A stretch of 64,000 bases of DNA from Candidatus Vesicomyidisocius sp. Agig_15_S12 (GCA_021730225.1 CP072532.1:889230-953229); one strand, 5' to 3'; numbered from the stretch's first letter, positions 1-9,817 are shown. A program made the numbers and translations. Notes: generated by a model not told the origin, from the sequence alone.

Positions 1-69
1 GTTTTGTCATTGGTATTAACGATAAATGAATATTATTGGCATAATCTTTTTTAATTCATTAATGTAGAT

Positions 70-2451
70 TTATATATTAATTTTTGGTTTTATTATTAGT
101 ATTAATTTAGGTAATAGGGTTAAATTGGCAAATAGTGCACTAAGCATTGCAATAGCAGTAAATACGCCAAAATAAATACTGGGTATAAAGTTAGATAAAA
201 CTAAAATTAAAAAGCCTATTGTAACTGTAATTGAGGTGTAGAACATAGCTAATCCAATGCTAGCATGTGAGCGATACATAGTTGCCATATAATCCTTGTC
301 TTTCTTAAATTCATGCTTAAAACGATGGATGTAGTGAATAGCATTATCAACGCCAATACCAATGGCAATTGTTGAAATAGTGATAGTCATTAAGTCTAGT
401 GGGATATTTAATAATCCCATAATACCAAGAATAAAAAGTGATGGTAAAGTGTTTGTAATTAATGCAAGGATGGATAAACTAAATGATTTGAAAATAAATA
501 AAAACATGATAAAAATCATTACAAATACCACAGTAATCGTTTTTATTTGCGAGTCAAATAAACTTTGTAACATGTTATTGTACAAAACTAGCATACCGCT
601 TAAATGAAAACTATTTTGTTTAAATCCAAGTTCAGTAGAAATATGATGTTGTATTTGATCAATTAATTTTCCACGTTTTAATTGTTTTTCAGTTTCTCTA
701 ATACGGATAACCATTCTTAGTTCTCCACTGTTCTCAGATAAATAAGGATATAACACTTGTACTTTAGCACGTTCAGGTAATTGTGAATGAATAATATTTA
801 AGAGAAATCCATTAGGTGCTTTACCATCATTAGCCTGGGTTAGAATCTGCATTAAAGTGTCAATTGATAACACTTTACCAGTTTCATCTAAAGAATTAAG
901 ATATTGATGAACATCATGTATCTCATTACGTAAATCCTCGTCAAACCAGTAGTCTTCTGCTAAATTGTCAAAAATAATTTCTAGTGGAATGGTGCCACCC
1001 AGTTCTTTATCAATCAGAGTTAGCCCTTGGTTGATCTCTGTGTTTTGTTTAAAATAATTAATAAAACGATTTTCAACACTAAGTTTGCTAATCCCAAATC
1101 CAGAACCTAATATCAATATTGCCAATATTACCAATAAATGATTGCCAAATTTTTCTACAAATTTAGCCAATAAAGTGGTAGCTCTTAGTTCGGTTTTGTG
1201 TTTTGTAATTTTTGCTTTTGGTAACAAACTCATGATCATCGGAAAAGCTAAAAACGATAACACAAGAGCAATAATAACGCCAATTGACATCATCCAACCA
1301 AAATTAATCACAGGCCTGATACCACTAATAAGTAAAGAACTAAAAGCTATAAATGTGGTTAAAGTTGTAAAAAAACAAGGCTTAAACATTTGCGATAAGG
1401 TGTCTTTAATTAGTTGATGTGAGTTGATATTTGGATTAAGCTGGGAAATTTCTCTATATCTAACTATAAGGTGAATAACTATAGAAAGTGTCATAACTAG
1501 TAATAATGAAAAAAAATTAGATGAAATAATGGTAATTTTCCAACCTAAATAAGCTAAAATACCTGTCATGATAAGCGAACTGGAAATACTTATTCCAATT
1601 GGAATAATAACCCATCGAATACTTTTAAAAATAATCGTTAAAATTAAACTCATCAACCCAATAACTGCTAAACTAAATATGATCAAATCATTGCTAATAT
1701 AGGTCACAATATCAGTAGTTATCATAGGTAACCCACCTAAGAATAAATGAGCCTTGTTTGAATATTGGTTAATAGTAGTTCGAATTTGGGCAATTGTTTG
1801 TGCTTGTATTTTATTTTGGATAGTGATATTCTTTAAAACTTGCTTTTCAATAATTTTAAGTTTTAATTGTTGGTCATTTGATAATTTATTATTAGCTCTT
1901 TGGATGCGCATTTTGTCAAGATTTTCACGTAATTCTTTGAATTTTTGATTATTTTTTAGTGTCACTAGAATAGCAGTTGTTTTTCCATCTTGGCTAACTA
2001 AATTGTTAGCATATAAAGGTGAATTTTTGAATTCATTATTAGCTAAAGCTAAGTTAGCATTATCATTATCAATGCTAATATTTTCACTAGCTAGTTCTGC
2101 TAAAGATAATGGAGGAGATCTAAAAAGTGGTACATCTAGAATAGTTGTTACTGACCTGATCTGGTTAATTTTAGTTAAATCTTGTTTAAATTTTCTAAGA
2201 TGATCAAGTTGTTTAGGTGTAATTAAATTGTCTTTAACCTGATAAGAGATGATTAAATAATCATCAGACCCATAATTTTTTTTAATGTTTTTATAATAAC
2301 GCAGGTTTTCGTCACCTTCTAGTACTAAAGAGTCTGCAGATGCATCTAGTTGAAAATCAGATATTTGAGCTATAAAAAATATAGCAATTAGTAACAAAAG
2401 TGTAAGCCCTAATGAGGCTTTTTTTAAGACAAAATCAAAAAATAAGTTCAT
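70..2451 (-). CDS. RND/MMPL-family inner-membrane exporter
   Basis: Large membrane protein of 793 residues with the two-fold architecture of the RND superfamily (MMPL/HpnN-like branch). An N-terminal membrane segment lies at about residues 12-30, followed by a periplasmic loop of about 220 residues. A cluster of membrane helices starts near residue 250, and the same pattern repeats from about residue 437, where a helix is followed by a second large loop and a terminal helix cluster. Relatives move lipids or hydrophobic compounds using the proton gradient. The substrate cannot be read from the sequence. It stands two bases downstream of pcm on the same strand, so it may be the last gene of the aceF-lpdA-pcm transcript. 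No outer-membrane or adaptor partner is adjacent. The family call is firm; the function is open. Confidence 0.8.
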   Translation of the reverse strand: MNLFFDFVLKKASLGLTLLLLIAIFFIAQISDFQLDASADSLVLEGDENLRYYKNIKKNYGSDDYLIISYQVKDNLITPKQLDHLRKFKQDLTKINQIRSVTTILDVPLFRSPPLSLAELASENISIDNDNANLALANNEFKNSPLYANNLVSQDGKTTAILVTLKNNQKFKELRENLDKMRIQRANNKLSNDQQLKLKIIEKQVLKNITIQNKIQAQTIAQIRTTINQYSNKAHLFLGGLPMITTDIVTYISNDLIIFSLAVIGLMSLILTIIFKSIRWVIIPIGISISSSLIMTGILAYLGWKITIISSNFFSLLLVMTLSIVIHLIVRYREISQLNPNINSHQLIKDTLSQMFKPCFFTTLTTFIAFSSLLISGIRPVINFGWMMSIGVIIALVLSFLAFPMIMSLLPKAKITKHKTELRATTLLAKFVEKFGNHLLVILAILILGSGFGISKLSVENRFINYFKQNTEINQGLTLIDKELGGTIPLEIIFDNLAEDYWFDEDLRNEIHDVHQYLNSLDETGKVLSIDTLMQILTQANDGKAPNGFLLNIIHSQLPERAKVQVLYPYLSENSGELRMVIRIRETEKQLKRGKLIDQIQHHISTELGFKQNSFHLSGMLVLYNNMLQSLFDSQIKTITVVFVMIFIMFLFIFKSFSLSILALITNTLPSLFILGIMGLLNIPLDLMTITISTIAIGIGVDNAIHYIHRFKHEFKKDKDYMATMYRSHASIGLAMFYTSITVTIGFLILVLSNFIPSIYFGVFTAIAMLSALFANLTLLPKLILIIKPKINI

Positions 2452-2453
2452 GA

Positions 2454-3107
2454 TTAAAATTTAAAATTATTTGATGATTCTAACCCTTGCATAGTGTCTA
2501 ATTGTGTTTCAAATAAGGATTTTGTATTCCATTTATTCTTACTAATTCGAGTAATAAGTTTTGCACTCATAACGTTCTTAGTACCTTCAATCACAAAAAT
2601 TCTACCACCTACATTTAACAAATGAAAGTAACGGCCTGTAATTTTAGGCATTGAACTACTAATAATCACTACATTAAAGAAATCATTAGACTTCCAGTCC
2701 TTAGAAGCATCTACCACTTTTAAAATAACATTATCAATACCCAATATATCAATTCTCTTTTTGGCGCTATGACTAAGATTTTCATCAATTTCAAGACTGG
2801 TTACAGATTTGCATAATTTTGATAGAACAGATGTTAAATAACCACTACCTGTTCCTATCTCTAGTACAGTTTCATGTTTTCTAATATTAAGTGCATTCAA
2901 TAATCGACCTTCAATTTTTGGAAAAAGCATTTTTGCTTTACTAGTAAGTGGAATTTCAATATCTGCAAATGTAAGATTTTTATATTTCTCTGGTACAAAA
3001 TTTTCTCTTGGCGTGTCTTTAAGTGCATTATTAGCAATATAATTCAAGCCGCCCCAAGGACGTATTTGTTGTTCGATGACATTTCTTCTTGCTTGTTTTA
3101 TATTCAT
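2454..3107 (-). CDS. pcm: Protein-L-isoaspartate O-methyltransferase family protein
   Basis: SAM-dependent methyltransferase of the PCMT family, which repairs isoaspartyl residues in aged proteins. The SAM-binding motif I (LEIGTGSGYL) lies in the middle of the chain, and the family-typical N-terminal segment QARRNVIEQQIRP comes just after the start. I chose the ATG at 3107 rather than an upstream codon at 3122. It follows a strong GGGGAG ribosome site, and its ATGA overlaps the stop of lpdA, the usual sign of translational coupling. About 217 residues, normal for the family. Pairing with lpdA is not the classical surE-pcm-rpoS context, so a protein-repair role rests on family membership only. 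Confidence 0.82.
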   Translation of the reverse strand: MNIKQARRNVIEQQIRPWGGLNYIANNALKDTPRENFVPEKYKNLTFADIEIPLTSKAKMLFPKIEGRLLNALNIRKHETVLEIGTGSGYLTSVLSKLCKSVTSLEIDENLSHSAKKRIDILGIDNVILKVVDASKDWKSNDFFNVVIISSSMPKITGRYFHLLNVGGRIFVIEGTKNVMSAKLITRISKNKWNTKSLFETQLDTMQGLESSNNFKF

Positions 3108-4525
3108 ATAAACTCTCCCCATTTTTTCTTTTTTGATGATAATAAATCTGTAATTGTACCTTGTGCCATCTCAGTTGCAAAGGCGGTAGTTTCACTTAAA
3201 GTTGGGTGGGCGTGGATAGTTAATGCAATATCATCCATATCACAACCCATTTCAATAGCTAGTGTTGCTTCAGCAATCAACTCACTTGCATTGGTGCCGC
3301 AAATACCCATGCCTAAAATTTTGCCTATTTTTGCATCGAATAATCCTTTGGTAATTCCTTCAGATCTACCAATACTTAAACTACGACCTGAATTTGTCCA
3401 AGGAAATAAACCTTTTTCATAAGATATTCCTTCAGCTTTGAGTTCTTTTTCGGTTTTTCCTGTCCAAGCAATTTCTGGATCGGTATAGGCAATAGATGGG
3501 ATGGTAAGGGCATTAAAACCTGATTTGTATCCGCAAATGACTTCTGCTGCAATCTTAGCTTCATGTATGGCTTTATGGGCAAGCATAGGTTGACCAATAA
3601 TGTCGCCAATGGCGTAAATGTTATTAACATTAGTTTTCATTTGTTTATTGACAGGAATAAAGCCCAAATCATTTATTTCAACACCAGCTTTTTCACAATC
3701 GATCAAATTTCCATTAGGGGTGCGACCAACAGCGACTAGTATTTTATCAAAGGTGTCGAATTTTGGAGTGTTTTTCCCCTCAAATCTGACTTTAATACCT
3801 TCTTTTAATGCCTCCATTTTAGTTATTTTGGTGTTTAAAAAGATGTTAGCATATTGTTTTTTTATACGCCTAAGTAGTGGATTAACAATGTCTTTGTCAG
3901 CACTAGTAATTAGTTGGTCAGAAAGTTCAACTACAGTAATTTCGCTACCAAGCGCGTTATAAACTGTTGCCATTTCTAAGCCAATAATACCCCCGCCTAC
4001 AACTAACAAACGTTTTGGTATATTAGATAAGTTTAGTGCATCTGTTGAATTCATTACACGAACATCATCAAATGGAAGAGCGGAGATTTTGGTAACTTGT
4101 GAACCTGTAGCAATAATACATTGTTCAAATTCAATAATATTGTCGCTATCTTCGATTGCAATTTTATTAGCTGAGACAAATCTTCCATAACCTGTTATAA
4201 CATTAATTTTTCTTGCTTTTGCTAAAGTTTTGATACCATTTGTTAGTTTGGATACGATGTTGTCTTTATTTGTGCGTATACCATTAATGCTAATTAATGG
4301 TTCATTAAAGGTAACGCCTACATGCGAGGCATCTTTTGCTTCATTGATGATTTGGGCTGTATGAAGAAGTGCTTTAGAAGGAATACAGCCGACATTTAAG
4401 CATACACCACCTAAAGCGTTGTAACGTTCAATTAGAGTAACTTGTTTACCTAAATCTGCCAGACGAAAGGCAGCTGTATAACCACCAGGACCAGAGCCTA
4501 TAATAACAACTTGAGTCTTAATCAT
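3104..4525 (-). CDS. lpdA: Dihydrolipoyl dehydrogenase (E3)
   Basis: FAD-dependent E3 subunit that reoxidises the dihydrolipoyl arm of 2-oxoacid dehydrogenase complexes and passes electrons to NAD+. The sequence shows the N-terminal FAD fold (GSGPGGYTAA), the redox-active disulfide GGVCLNVGCIPSK near residues 40-52, the NAD-binding GGGIIGLE motif, and the C-terminal catalytic HAHPTLSE. At 473 residues it is full length. It overlaps aceF by eight bases upstream and pcm by ATGA downstream, so the three are one translationally coupled unit. Lying directly behind aceF ties it to pyruvate dehydrogenase, though E3 is often shared with other complexes. Confidence 0.95.
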   Translation of the reverse strand: MIKTQVVIIGSGPGGYTAAFRLADLGKQVTLIERYNALGGVCLNVGCIPSKALLHTAQIINEAKDASHVGVTFNEPLISINGIRTNKDNIVSKLTNGIKTLAKARKINVITGYGRFVSANKIAIEDSDNIIEFEQCIIATGSQVTKISALPFDDVRVMNSTDALNLSNIPKRLLVVGGGIIGLEMATVYNALGSEITVVELSDQLITSADKDIVNPLLRRIKKQYANIFLNTKITKMEALKEGIKVRFEGKNTPKFDTFDKILVAVGRTPNGNLIDCEKAGVEINDLGFIPVNKQMKTNVNNIYAIGDIIGQPMLAHKAIHEAKIAAEVICGYKSGFNALTIPSIAYTDPEIAWTGKTEKELKAEGISYEKGLFPWTNSGRSLSIGRSEGITKGLFDAKIGKILGMGICGTNASELIAEATLAIEMGCDMDDIALTIHAHPTLSETTAFATEMAQGTITDLLSSKKKKWGEFI

Positions 4526-6044
4526 AACTTGCCTCTCTTAATGTTGCATTTAATTCTGCCATAAATCGTCCACCTTGTGCACCATCAATCACGCGATGGT
4601 CATAGGACAATGCTAGTGGCAATGTTAAAGTTGGGATAAAATTTTTACCATTCCAAATGGGTTTGAAATATGAACGTGATATACCTAAAATAGCCACCTC
4701 TGGCGCATTAACAATAGGGGTAAATTGAGTACCACCAATACCACCTAAACTGGAAATAGTTAAGCCTGAACCTTGCATATCTACGGGCTTTAATTTATTT
4801 TCTCGTGCGTTTTTGGAAGTTTCAAAAAGTTCTTTAGCCAAATCAGTTAAAGATTTTTTTTCAACATTACGAATAACTGGAACAATTAAGCCTTTTGGTG
4901 TGTCCATTGCAATTCCTAAGTTGAAATATTTTTTAATAATCAAGTTTTCACCTGATTCATCAAGTGAGGCATTAAAACGCAGATGATTTTTCAACGTTTG
5001 AACCAATGCTTTCATAATAAAAACTAGAGGAGTAAGTTTAATGCCATTAGATTTTTGTTCTTGTCGATATGCTTCCATTTGATTAATGTTAACTTCATCA
5101 AATTGGGTAACGTGGGGAATATTTAACCAGCAGGTAGTTAAATGTTTACCTGATAATTTATTTATTCTGGATAGTTTGATTGTTTCAATGTCGCCAAATT
5201 TAGAAAAATCAATTATTGGTGGTTTAGGAATGACGCTGTTAAAATTATCAGAAGTCATAATTTGTTTAACGTGACTTTTAAGGTCAGTATCTAAAATCCT
5301 GCCTTTTCTTCCTGTGCCAGTTATATATGATAAATCAACACCTAACTCTCTAGCTAGTTTACGAATAGAAGGTGAAGCGTGCGAGTTGCCTCTGATTGGT
5401 TCTGAAATTATTTGATTAATGTTAGTTGTTATAGGCGTTAGTGTACTAGGATTCGGCGGTATCAGTGGTATTGGCGTTGAACTTTGCGTTTTAATTTCAG
5501 TAAGTGTTTCTTCAGCTATACTTCTAATATTAAGAATTAGCGTACCTAGAGAGATTTTATCTCCTAGTGCAACATTAATATTAATAACCTTGCCTGCAAC
5601 TGGTGTTGGGATTTCCATTGAAGCTTTATCACTTTCTAAAGTGATTATACTATCTTCCACAGATAGTTCATCCCCTACATTGACTAGAATTTCAATGACC
5701 TCAATTTCATCAAAATCACCAATATTAGGTACAACAACGGGTATAATTTTTGGTTTAGGATACTCCTTTTTGATATTTTTATTGATATTTTGAATCTTAC
5801 TATTTTCACTTGAAATACTCAAGATAATATCATTTTCTTTAATTCTGTCGCCAATATTGACTTCAATTTTCGTAATAATACCTGTAAAAGGGCTTGGAAT
5901 TTCCATAGAAGATTTATCTTTTTCCAAGGTTACTATACTATCATTAGTGTTTATTTTGTCTCCAACATTTACTAAAATCTCAATTACTTCAACTTCATAA
6001 AAATCACCAATATCAGGTAGTACTATATTTTTTATGTTCATCAT
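4518..6044 (-). CDS. aceF: Pyruvate dehydrogenase E2, dihydrolipoyl acetyltransferase
   Basis: E2 core of pyruvate dehydrogenase, which transfers acetyl groups from the lipoyl arm to CoA. Two lipoyl domains are visible (about residues 4-80 and 105-180), each with the modified lysine in a DKxSMEIP context. A Pro/Thr/Ile-rich linker follows, then the E3-binding domain (SPSIRKLARELGVDL) and the catalytic domain ending in the HRVIDG active-site motif. 508 residues. ATG codons at 6044 and 6041 are both possible starts; neither has a clear ribosome site. Two lipoyl domains are fewer than the three of E. coli but common elsewhere. The E1 gene aceE is not upstream, where the divergent ABC transporter lies instead. 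Confidence 0.92.
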   Translation of the reverse strand: MMNIKNIVLPDIGDFYEVEVIEILVNVGDKINTNDSIVTLEKDKSSMEIPSPFTGIITKIEVNIGDRIKENDIILSISSENSKIQNINKNIKKEYPKPKIIPVVVPNIGDFDEIEVIEILVNVGDELSVEDSIITLESDKASMEIPTPVAGKVININVALGDKISLGTLILNIRSIAEETLTEIKTQSSTPIPLIPPNPSTLTPITTNINQIISEPIRGNSHASPSIRKLARELGVDLSYITGTGRKGRILDTDLKSHVKQIMTSDNFNSVIPKPPIIDFSKFGDIETIKLSRINKLSGKHLTTCWLNIPHVTQFDEVNINQMEAYRQEQKSNGIKLTPLVFIMKALVQTLKNHLRFNASLDESGENLIIKKYFNLGIAMDTPKGLIVPVIRNVEKKSLTDLAKELFETSKNARENKLKPVDMQGSGLTISSLGGIGGTQFTPIVNAPEVAILGISRSYFKPIWNGKNFIPTLTLPLALSYDHRVIDGAQGGRFMAELNATLREASYD

Positions 6045-6115
6045 AAGTTTTATATGTTTTGGAAAATAATTTAAAGTGGGTAATTATCGCAAAAATAGCT
6101 AATAAAAGGGGATAA

Positions 6116-7069
6116 ATGTTAAAATGTTTTGATTTTTATTCAAAACTCATTATGTCTACTGCATTACTCATTAAAGGTTTAAAAAAAACTTATGCTAATC
6201 AATTAGAAGCATTAAAAGGTATTGATCTTTGTGTTGATCATGGTGATTTTTATGCATTGTTAGGAAGTAATGGTGCAGGAAAAACAACAGTTATTGGTAT
6301 TATTTGCGGGTTACTTAATAAAACTTCAGGTAGTATTAAGGTATTAGGTTTTAATCAAAGTAACCATGTCAATCAGGTGAAAAAATTAATTGGATTAATG
6401 CCGCAAGAATTTAATTTTAATCCTTTTGAACCTGTTGAGGAAATTTTGATTAACCAAGCAGGTTATTACGGTATTGCTAAGTCAAAAGCTAAAATTCAAG
6501 CTGAGCTTTTACTCAAGGAAGTAGATCTTTGGGAAAAACGTTTTGATATGGCTAAATCATTATCAGGTGGTATGAAGAGACGTTTAATGTTAGCAAGGGC
6601 GCTCATTCATCAACCCAAGATATTAATTCTTGATGAACCTACTGCAGGTGTTGATGTTAAAATACGCCATTCAATATGGCGTTTTTTGAGTAAACTTAAT
6701 CGTCAAGGAATGACTATTATTTTAACTACACATTATCTTGGAGAGGCTGAGTTACTTTGTCGTAATGTTGCTATTCTAAATAAAGGCAAAGTGATTAAGC
6801 AAACTAGTATGAAGGCATTATTGTCACAAGTTGACAAACAAGTGCTGATTTTGGAAAGCTTAACTCAATTGCCTCAGACTATAACAAGTGATAGGTTTAA
6901 ATGTGAACGTTTAGATGACCATTCATTACAAGTTGTATTGAACACAGATATTAGCATTACCAGTGTGTTACATAATTTAGATACACAAGGTGTTAGTGTG
7001 GACTATATTCATAGCGCTCAAAATCGTTTAGAAACTTTATTTTTATACTTAACTAACAAGGAGAAATGA
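6116..7069 (+). CDS. yadG: ABC exporter ATP-binding subunit, YadG type
   Basis: Cytoplasmic ATPase of an ABC-2 exporter. It carries Walker A GSNGAGKTT, the signature LSGGMKRR, Walker B ILILDEPTAG and the switch histidine in LTTHYLGEAE. It is paired with the permease that follows, with a 4-base overlap, and resembles the E. coli YadGH pair, whose substrate is not established. The ATG at 6116 has a good AAAGGGG ribosome site. An internal ATG at 6152 (MSTALL) matches the usual family N-terminus but has no such site, so the protein may carry a 12-residue leader. It is transcribed divergently from aceF, with the promoters probably inside 6045-6115. Confidence 0.85.
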   Translation: MLKCFDFYSKLIMSTALLIKGLKKTYANQLEALKGIDLCVDHGDFYALLGSNGAGKTTVIGIICGLLNKTSGSIKVLGFNQSNHVNQVKKLIGLMPQEFNFNPFEPVEEILINQAGYYGIAKSKAKIQAELLLKEVDLWEKRFDMAKSLSGGMKRRLMLARALIHQPKILILDEPTAGVDVKIRHSIWRFLSKLNRQGMTIILTTHYLGEAELLCRNVAILNKGKVIKQTSMKALLSQVDKQVLILESLTQLPQTITSDRFKCERLDDHSLQVVLNTDISITSVLHNLDTQGVSVDYIHSAQNRLETLFLYLTNKEK

Positions 7070-7812
7070 TGTGGATTTCTTATAAAACCATTGTTATTAA
7101 GGAAATTTTAAGATTTTCTCGCATTTGGGTGCAAACTATTTTTCCACCTATTATCACTACGTCACTATATTTATTAATCTTTGGTGGTTTGATGGGCAAG
7201 CGTATTGGTGATATGCAAGGTGTGGATTATTTACATTATATAATTCCTGGAGTGATTCTAATGACGGTTATTACTAACTCTTATACTAATACAGTAACAT
7301 CATTTTTTTTGGCAAAATTTAATCATAGCATTGAAGAATTATTAGTAGCACCTGTGTCTTATTGGGTTATTTTATTAGGTTATGTATCTGGCGGTGTATC
7401 GCGAGGCTTTGCAGTTGGCTTGGGGGTTTCTATTGCTATGAGCATTTTTATTGACTTTGAAATAAACAACATACTAATTGTACTTATTATTTTTTTATTT
7501 ACCTCAATATTATTCTCATTAGCAGGATTTATTAACGCTATTTTTGCCCAATCATTTGATGATATCTCTATTGTTCCTACTTTTGTTCTTATGCCTATGA
7601 CTTATCTTGGCGGTATATTTTATAATGTAGAAATACTACCTCAGTTTTGGCAAAATATATCTAAATTTAATCCTATTTATTATATGGTTGATAGTTTTAG
7701 ATTAGGATTTTTAGGCGTTAGCACTTCTGAGTTTTGGGTATCAATTCTAGTCTTATTAAGTATAATTATTGTATTGGCAATATTTGCATTTTATTTATTA
7801 AAAAAAATGTGA
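7066..7812 (+). CDS. yadH: ABC-2 type exporter permease, YadH type
   Basis: Integral membrane permease of 248 residues with six predicted hydrophobic segments and the ABC-2 family pattern, including the conserved region PMTYLGGIFYNVEILP before the last helices. It forms one exporter with the preceding ATPase; the ATGA overlap shows coupled translation. The second ATG at 7069 is an equally plausible start behind the AAGGAGAA ribosome site. The exported compound is unknown. Confidence 0.85.
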   Translation: MMWISYKTIVIKEILRFSRIWVQTIFPPIITTSLYLLIFGGLMGKRIGDMQGVDYLHYIIPGVILMTVITNSYTNTVTSFFLAKFNHSIEELLVAPVSYWVILLGYVSGGVSRGFAVGLGVSIAMSIFIDFEINNILIVLIIFLFTSILFSLAGFINAIFAQSFDDISIVPTFVLMPMTYLGGIFYNVEILPQFWQNISKFNPIYYMVDSFRLGFLGVSTSEFWVSILVLLSIIIVLAIFAFYLLKKM

Positions 7813-7930
7813 ATATTAAAACTTAATTTATTATATAACTATTTTTTAAAAGAAAAATTACTAAAAATATAGTACTACCTCCTCACTATTTATAATGGTT
7901 AGCATAATAGAGACTAATTAAGAACTTGGA

Positions 7931-8185
7931 TTATTTTAAAGATTTTTTTTTCTTTGCTTTTTTTACTTCCTTTTTAGAAAAATACTCTATTTTCTTGTCG
8001 TTGTTTTTTTTACTTTTTTTAATTTTTTTGGCTAATTTTTTATACTGTACATCTAACTCTTTTCTTAATTTTACTATTTTATTAACAGATTTTTGAGCTT
8101 TCTCAGTTGCAATTAAGGCTTCAATTTCTGCTTTTCTTGCAATTTGTATAGCATCTTTTAATTGTTGTTTTTTATTTGATATCAA
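7931..8185 (-). CDS. Lysine-rich coiled-coil small protein coupled to ppk2
   Basis: Protein of 84 residues, about one third lysine (28 by my count). The first half (about 10-50) is a plausible amphipathic helix or coiled coil; the last 30 residues are nearly all K, S, N and E, ending in a KKKK run. Its ATGA start overlaps the stop of the polyphosphate kinase gene, so it is co-translated with it. I recognise no family. The basic tail could bind polyphosphate or nucleic acid (inference). Lysine codons are favoured in AT-rich genomes, which inflates the bias, but the coupling and intact frame argue for a real gene. Confidence 0.6.
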   Translation of the reverse strand: MISNKKQQLKDAIQIARKAEIEALIATEKAQKSVNKIVKLRKELDVQYKKLAKKIKKSKKNNDKKIEYFSKKEVKKAKKKKSLK

Positions 8186-9093
8186 ATATCCTCCTTATTC
8201 TTATATAAATTACTCACACTTCCAATAATTTTTGAATCAGGCTTAAAAACTATTTTAGTATCTTTATGAGGATAATCTAAATAGTAAAGAAAATGCCTAA
8301 TACAATTAATTCTTGCGCGTTTTTTATCATCTGATTTTACAACAATCCAAGATGAATCAGCGGTGTTAGTGTAAAAAAACATATCTTTTCTAGCTTTGGT
8401 ATATTGTTCCCATTTTGTTAATGATTGTAAATCAATTTCACTTAACTTCCACCTTTTTAAGGGATCGTTCTTACGTAAATGGAAACGCCTTAATTGCTCT
8501 TGATGACTAACAGAAAACCAGTACTTAGAAAGCATAAAGCCGTCATTAACTAGCATGCGTTCCAATAAAGGTGCTTGTCGCATAAATTCCAGATATTCTG
8601 AGTTTTTACAAAACCCCATAACACGTTCTACACCAGCTCTATTATACCAAGATCTGTCAAATAGCACCATTTCTCCATTAGTAGGAAAATGTTTAATGTA
8701 GCGTTGAAAATACCATTGCCCTAGTTCTACTCTTGATGGTTTTTCTAAAGCAATAACACGTGCAGCACGAGGATTAAGGTGCTCCATAAAACGCTTAATT
8801 GTACCACCCTTTCCAGCTGCATCACGGCCTTCAAATAATAAGATAATTTTTTTATTGTAATTTTTAATCCAGTCTTGTGCTTTTAGTAACTCTGTTTGTA
8901 ATAAATATTTTTCATTCTCGTATTCTTCAACGTGCATCTTTTTAGCATAAGGGTAATCTCCTGCTATTTCTGATAAGCTTAATAACGCATTACCAGACAT
9001 AACATTATTTTTATGCATAACATATTTGTTATTTTGTAATTTTTTTATCTTGTTTTTAGCATCTTTTTTACTAAATTTTTTCCTTATTAACAT
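8182..9093 (-). CDS. ppk2: Polyphosphate kinase 2 (PPK2)
   Basis: Kinase moving phosphate between polyphosphate and nucleoside di- or triphosphates. The P-loop EGRDAAGKGG lies at about residues 87-97, followed by the lid-region residues of the family and the Walker B-like LFDRSWYNRAG; the tail matches the family ending (DKKRARINCIRHFL). 303 residues, a one-domain PPK2 of the usual size with a basic N-terminal stretch of about 35 residues. Whether it favours ADP or GDP cannot be read directly. It precedes a lysine-rich small gene with which it overlaps. Polyphosphate chemistry would suit energy or phosphate buffering in a symbiont (inference). Confidence 0.9.
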   Translation of the reverse strand: MLIRKKFSKKDAKNKIKKLQNNKYVMHKNNVMSGNALLSLSEIAGDYPYAKKMHVEEYENEKYLLQTELLKAQDWIKNYNKKIILLFEGRDAAGKGGTIKRFMEHLNPRAARVIALEKPSRVELGQWYFQRYIKHFPTNGEMVLFDRSWYNRAGVERVMGFCKNSEYLEFMRQAPLLERMLVNDGFMLSKYWFSVSHQEQLRRFHLRKNDPLKRWKLSEIDLQSLTKWEQYTKARKDMFFYTNTADSSWIVVKSDDKKRARINCIRHFLYYLDYPHKDTKIVFKPDSKIIGSVSNLYKNKEDI

Positions 9094-9171
9094 AGTATTG
9101 TAGCATTTAATTTTAAATAAACTTGTTATTATAACATTAATTTTTTAGTATAAATGTTGAGATTATAAGTG

Positions 9172-9762
9172 CTAATTGATTTTATTTTCTTGGTTATTAA
9201 ATAGTCTCTTAATATTACTTTTATGGGTGTAAAAAATCCATATACATATTGAAATAATGACATAAGTAGCAATCAAATTATTAGTAATTAGATAGAAATA
9301 AACTGGTGTAAATGCGGTAGCTACTAGTGCTGATAATGATGAGATTTTCAGTACTTTTGCTACAAAAATCCAAGTGATTATAAAACTTAGTCCAGTAGGA
9401 TAACTGAGGGCAAGTAAAGCACCTAGGAAGGTTGCAACTCCTTTTCCACCTTTAAAGTTAAAGAAGATGGGGTATACATGACCTAAAAATGCTGCGAAGA
9501 TAATCCAAGTAATATTAAATGTATCTAAAGCTAAGTATTGGGCGATTAATACTGGAATTATACCCTTAAGTCCATCTCCAATGAGTGTGATGACAGCTGC
9601 TTTCTTCCCGCCTATCCTAAGTATATTTGTAGCGCCTGGATTGTTTGACCCTTGAGTTCTAGGATCAGGTAGATTAAATATTTTACAAATAATAATGGCT
9701 GTTGAAATTGAACCAATTAGATAACTAAGGATAATAATAGTAAAGAATAACTCAGGTAACAT
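9172..9762 (-). CDS. plsY: Acyl-phosphate:glycerol-3-phosphate acyltransferase
   Basis: Inner-membrane enzyme that acylates glycerol-3-phosphate using acyl-phosphate, the first step of phospholipid synthesis. The family signatures are present: GSNNPGATNILR in the first loop and FNFKGGKGVAT in the second, among about five hydrophobic segments. 196 residues, normal. The start ATG at 9762 follows an AGAAAGAAG ribosome site. It diverges from folB with a short gap of 55 bases. The plsY/folB divergent neighbourhood is common in gammaproteobacteria. Confidence 0.93.
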   Translation of the reverse strand: MLPELFFTIIILSYLIGSISTAIIICKIFNLPDPRTQGSNNPGATNILRIGGKKAAVITLIGDGLKGIIPVLIAQYLALDTFNITWIIFAAFLGHVYPIFFNFKGGKGVATFLGALLALSYPTGLSFIITWIFVAKVLKISSLSALVATAFTPVYFYLITNNLIATYVIISICIWIFYTHKSNIKRLFNNQENKIN

Positions 9763-9817
9763 AATGCTTCTTTCTGGTTTAATTGGATTAGTAATTTTAG
9801 CTTCTTAAAATTTTATA

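Noticed and set aside
1142..1417. Long antisense frames inside the exporter and other genes
   Set aside because: They are mirror frames of well-supported genes and show no independent family features.
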